Part shown: positions 63,001 to 64,000 of the stretch, in pieces | How the letters are laid out: each line of letters begins with the position of its first letter | Position numbering within the stretch: the stretch's first letter is position 1 | Assembly (NCBI GenBank): GCA_948144175.1 | Contig: CANXME010002069.1 | Location: 434,001-498,000, forward strand | DNA from: Closterium sp. NIES-65 | Taxonomy: Eukaryota; Streptophyta; Zygnematophyceae; Desmidiales; Closteriaceae | Direction of reading: 5' to 3' | DNA: 64,000 bases | The notes under the pieces: model-generated | What the model was told of the DNA's origin: nothing | Databases searched by the model: none | The model's input: only the letters and a program-made list of their open reading frames with translations | Made by a program: the position numbers and the translations under genes

Positions 63001-64000
63001 CCTGCCCCTTCAGATGTGTCCCAGGTAGACGCAGTCGAGCCTGTCGAGGTAGCTGTAGACTCTGGTGTTGCTAGAGGTGCTGAGCCTGCGGGTGTTGGGT
63101 CTGCGGGTGCCGGGTCTGGGGGTGCTAAGTCTCGGGGTGCTGAGACTGGAGGTACTGAGCCTGGGGGTGCTAAGCCTTGGGGTGCTGAGTCTGGGGATGC
63201 GGAGCCTGGGGGTGCTGGGTCTGCTCGTGTGGCTGCCGGCGGTACTTCATCGAGGCGGGAGCCGCTCTCTCCACAGGAGCTGCGCGTGTGGTTCGCCCGC
63301 TGCTGGAGACCTGCTGCTGAGCCTGGGGGTGTTGGCGCTGGTGTTTCTACTGGTGCTGGTGCGTCTGGGGGTGCTGCTGAGGCAGCTGGTGCTGACGGTC
63401 CTACTGGAGTTGGTGCTGCTGGAGCTGGAGCTGCTGGGGGTGTTGGCGCTGGTGTTTCTACTGGTGCTGGTGCGTCTGGGGGTGCTACTGAGGCAGGTGG
63501 TGCTGCCGGTCCTACCGGAGTCAGTGCTGCTGGCGCTGGTGCTTCTGAGGGTACTAGAGTTGGCGCTGTTGGAGCTGGAGGTTCTGCTGGCGCTGGTGCT
63601 GCCGCTGGGGGTACTGGTGCCGTACTTGCTGGTTCTAGAGGCGCTGCGCGGCCGAGGCCGTACTTCGTTCCGCTCCTGGAGCAGGTTCTTGGTCTCCTGC
63701 TCTCTACTGGTCCTGCTCCTCCCCTAGAGTGTCCACAGCCTGTCCAGTCGAAGTCACAGTTACCGCCCGCCTCCCCTCTACCTGCTCCTTCTCCCTACAC
63801 TGGTCCTACTGGAGGTCTTGCTTAGCATCGTGAGCCTGCGTCTCGTCCCGCGTCACATGTTCGTGCTGCTCGCACTAGTGGTCGTACTGCACGTCTGCGT
63901 CCTCCTGCGGTCCCTGGCACACACCAGATGGCACTGCGTCCTTCCACTGCTCCTCTACGTGTCCCGTTGCCGTCTCCTCCAGAGTCCTCTCTTCCTTCTC
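60014..64000 (+). pseudogene. COP7 gag-protease-integrase polyprotein, broken
   Basis: Starts at ATG 60014 ([13 protein letters not shown]). Gag is intact to the Gly-rich tract, where TGA 60971-60973 and a shift occur. The frame recovers with [13 protein letters not shown] and the spaced Cys/His motif, protease [11 protein letters not shown] ending at TGA 61575-61577 (relatives have Arg), integrase [16 protein letters not shown] and [11 protein letters not shown] 62439-62441 just after LHSDRGG, NGIAERR and WPFAVQYAAHQLN. A shift near 62815 precedes [14 protein letters not shown]. The linker has GAEPGG-type repeats and Gly/Ala-rich arrays; TAG at 63823-63825. RT lies beyond the window. Inactive. 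Confidence 0.88.
63070..63235 (+). repeat. 15-bp coding minisatellite in the COP7 linker
   Basis: GGTGCTGAGCCTGGG-type units as in COP2 and COP5, more diverged. A second longer repeat (GGTGTTGGCGCTGGTGTTTC, about 110 bp apart) follows at 63330 and 63438. Confidence 0.85.

Larger units (their letters stand above)
59078..64000 (+). mobile_element. COP7: Ty1/Copia element without 5' LTR, cut by the window edge
   Basis: Copia of the COP2/COP5 family: repetitive leader (59078-60013, second repeat type CCGAGCCGCCCAGCAG at 59750-59950), then gag, protease, integrase and linker to the end of the window. No LTR or primer site is found before the leader; GYP4 RT is joined straight to the repeats. Confidence 0.85.

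Overview
The window looks like nuclear DNA of a streptophyte, most likely a charophyte green alga; the genus cannot be fixed from this sequence (a zygnematophyte such as Closterium is my guess, low confidence). The reasons are GC-rich plant-type Ty1/Copia and Ty3/Gypsy elements primed by initiator tRNA-Met, one intron-containing host gene for a plant-type GT37 (xyloglucan fucosyltransferase-like) enzyme, and a Gypsy element carrying a DNA cytosine methyltransferase, a combination I know only from charophytes and dinoflagellates. Almost everything else is retrotransposon.

Left block, 1-28925: one Russian-doll nest. The outermost element is COP3 (Copia, minus strand; 5' LTR ends at 28925, gag at 22917). 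Its LTR is interrupted by COP4 (23776-28811, a gag-protease-only Copia derivative). Its gag is cut by GYP1 (Gypsy, plus strand, 4137-7577 plus 20655-22104). GYP1 is cut by COP1 (minus, 1-4136, runs off the left edge) and by GYP2 (7578-20654, TSD TGACA). GYP2 gag is cut by COP2 (8456-15818, TSD GCAGA, two near-identical LTRs). At 20655-22104 the GYP1 end (integrase C-terminus, chromodomain, LTR) is tandemly duplicated through a chimeric LTR.

Middle block, 28926-36670: the only clear host gene, a three-exon GT37 fucosyltransferase-like gene (30422-34543, plus), with a signal anchor, a large proline-rich insertion and a minisatellite in intron 1. A 546-bp MITE with TAA target duplication sits 69 bp after its stop. 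Unassigned DNA follows.

Right block, 36671-64000: COP5 (36671-44354, minus, TSD TCCCC) encodes one uninterrupted polyprotein of about 2,023 aa and is the best candidate for a live element. An older gag remnant (44355-45775 and 53277-53480) is split by GYP3 (45776-53276), whose polyprotein order is gag, protease, Dnmt3-like cytosine-C5 methyltransferase, RT, RNase H, integrase. Then come a decayed Copia RT/RNase H (COP6), an inverted Gypsy leader, a truncated Gypsy (GYP4) and, directly fused to it without an LTR, a Copia leader and polyprotein (COP7) that runs off the right edge.

The most notable system is GYP3: a retrotransposon with its own DNA methyltransferase. Its methyltransferase has Glu-Cys in place of the usual Pro-Cys at motif IV and is broken in this copy by one frameshift and one in-frame TAG.
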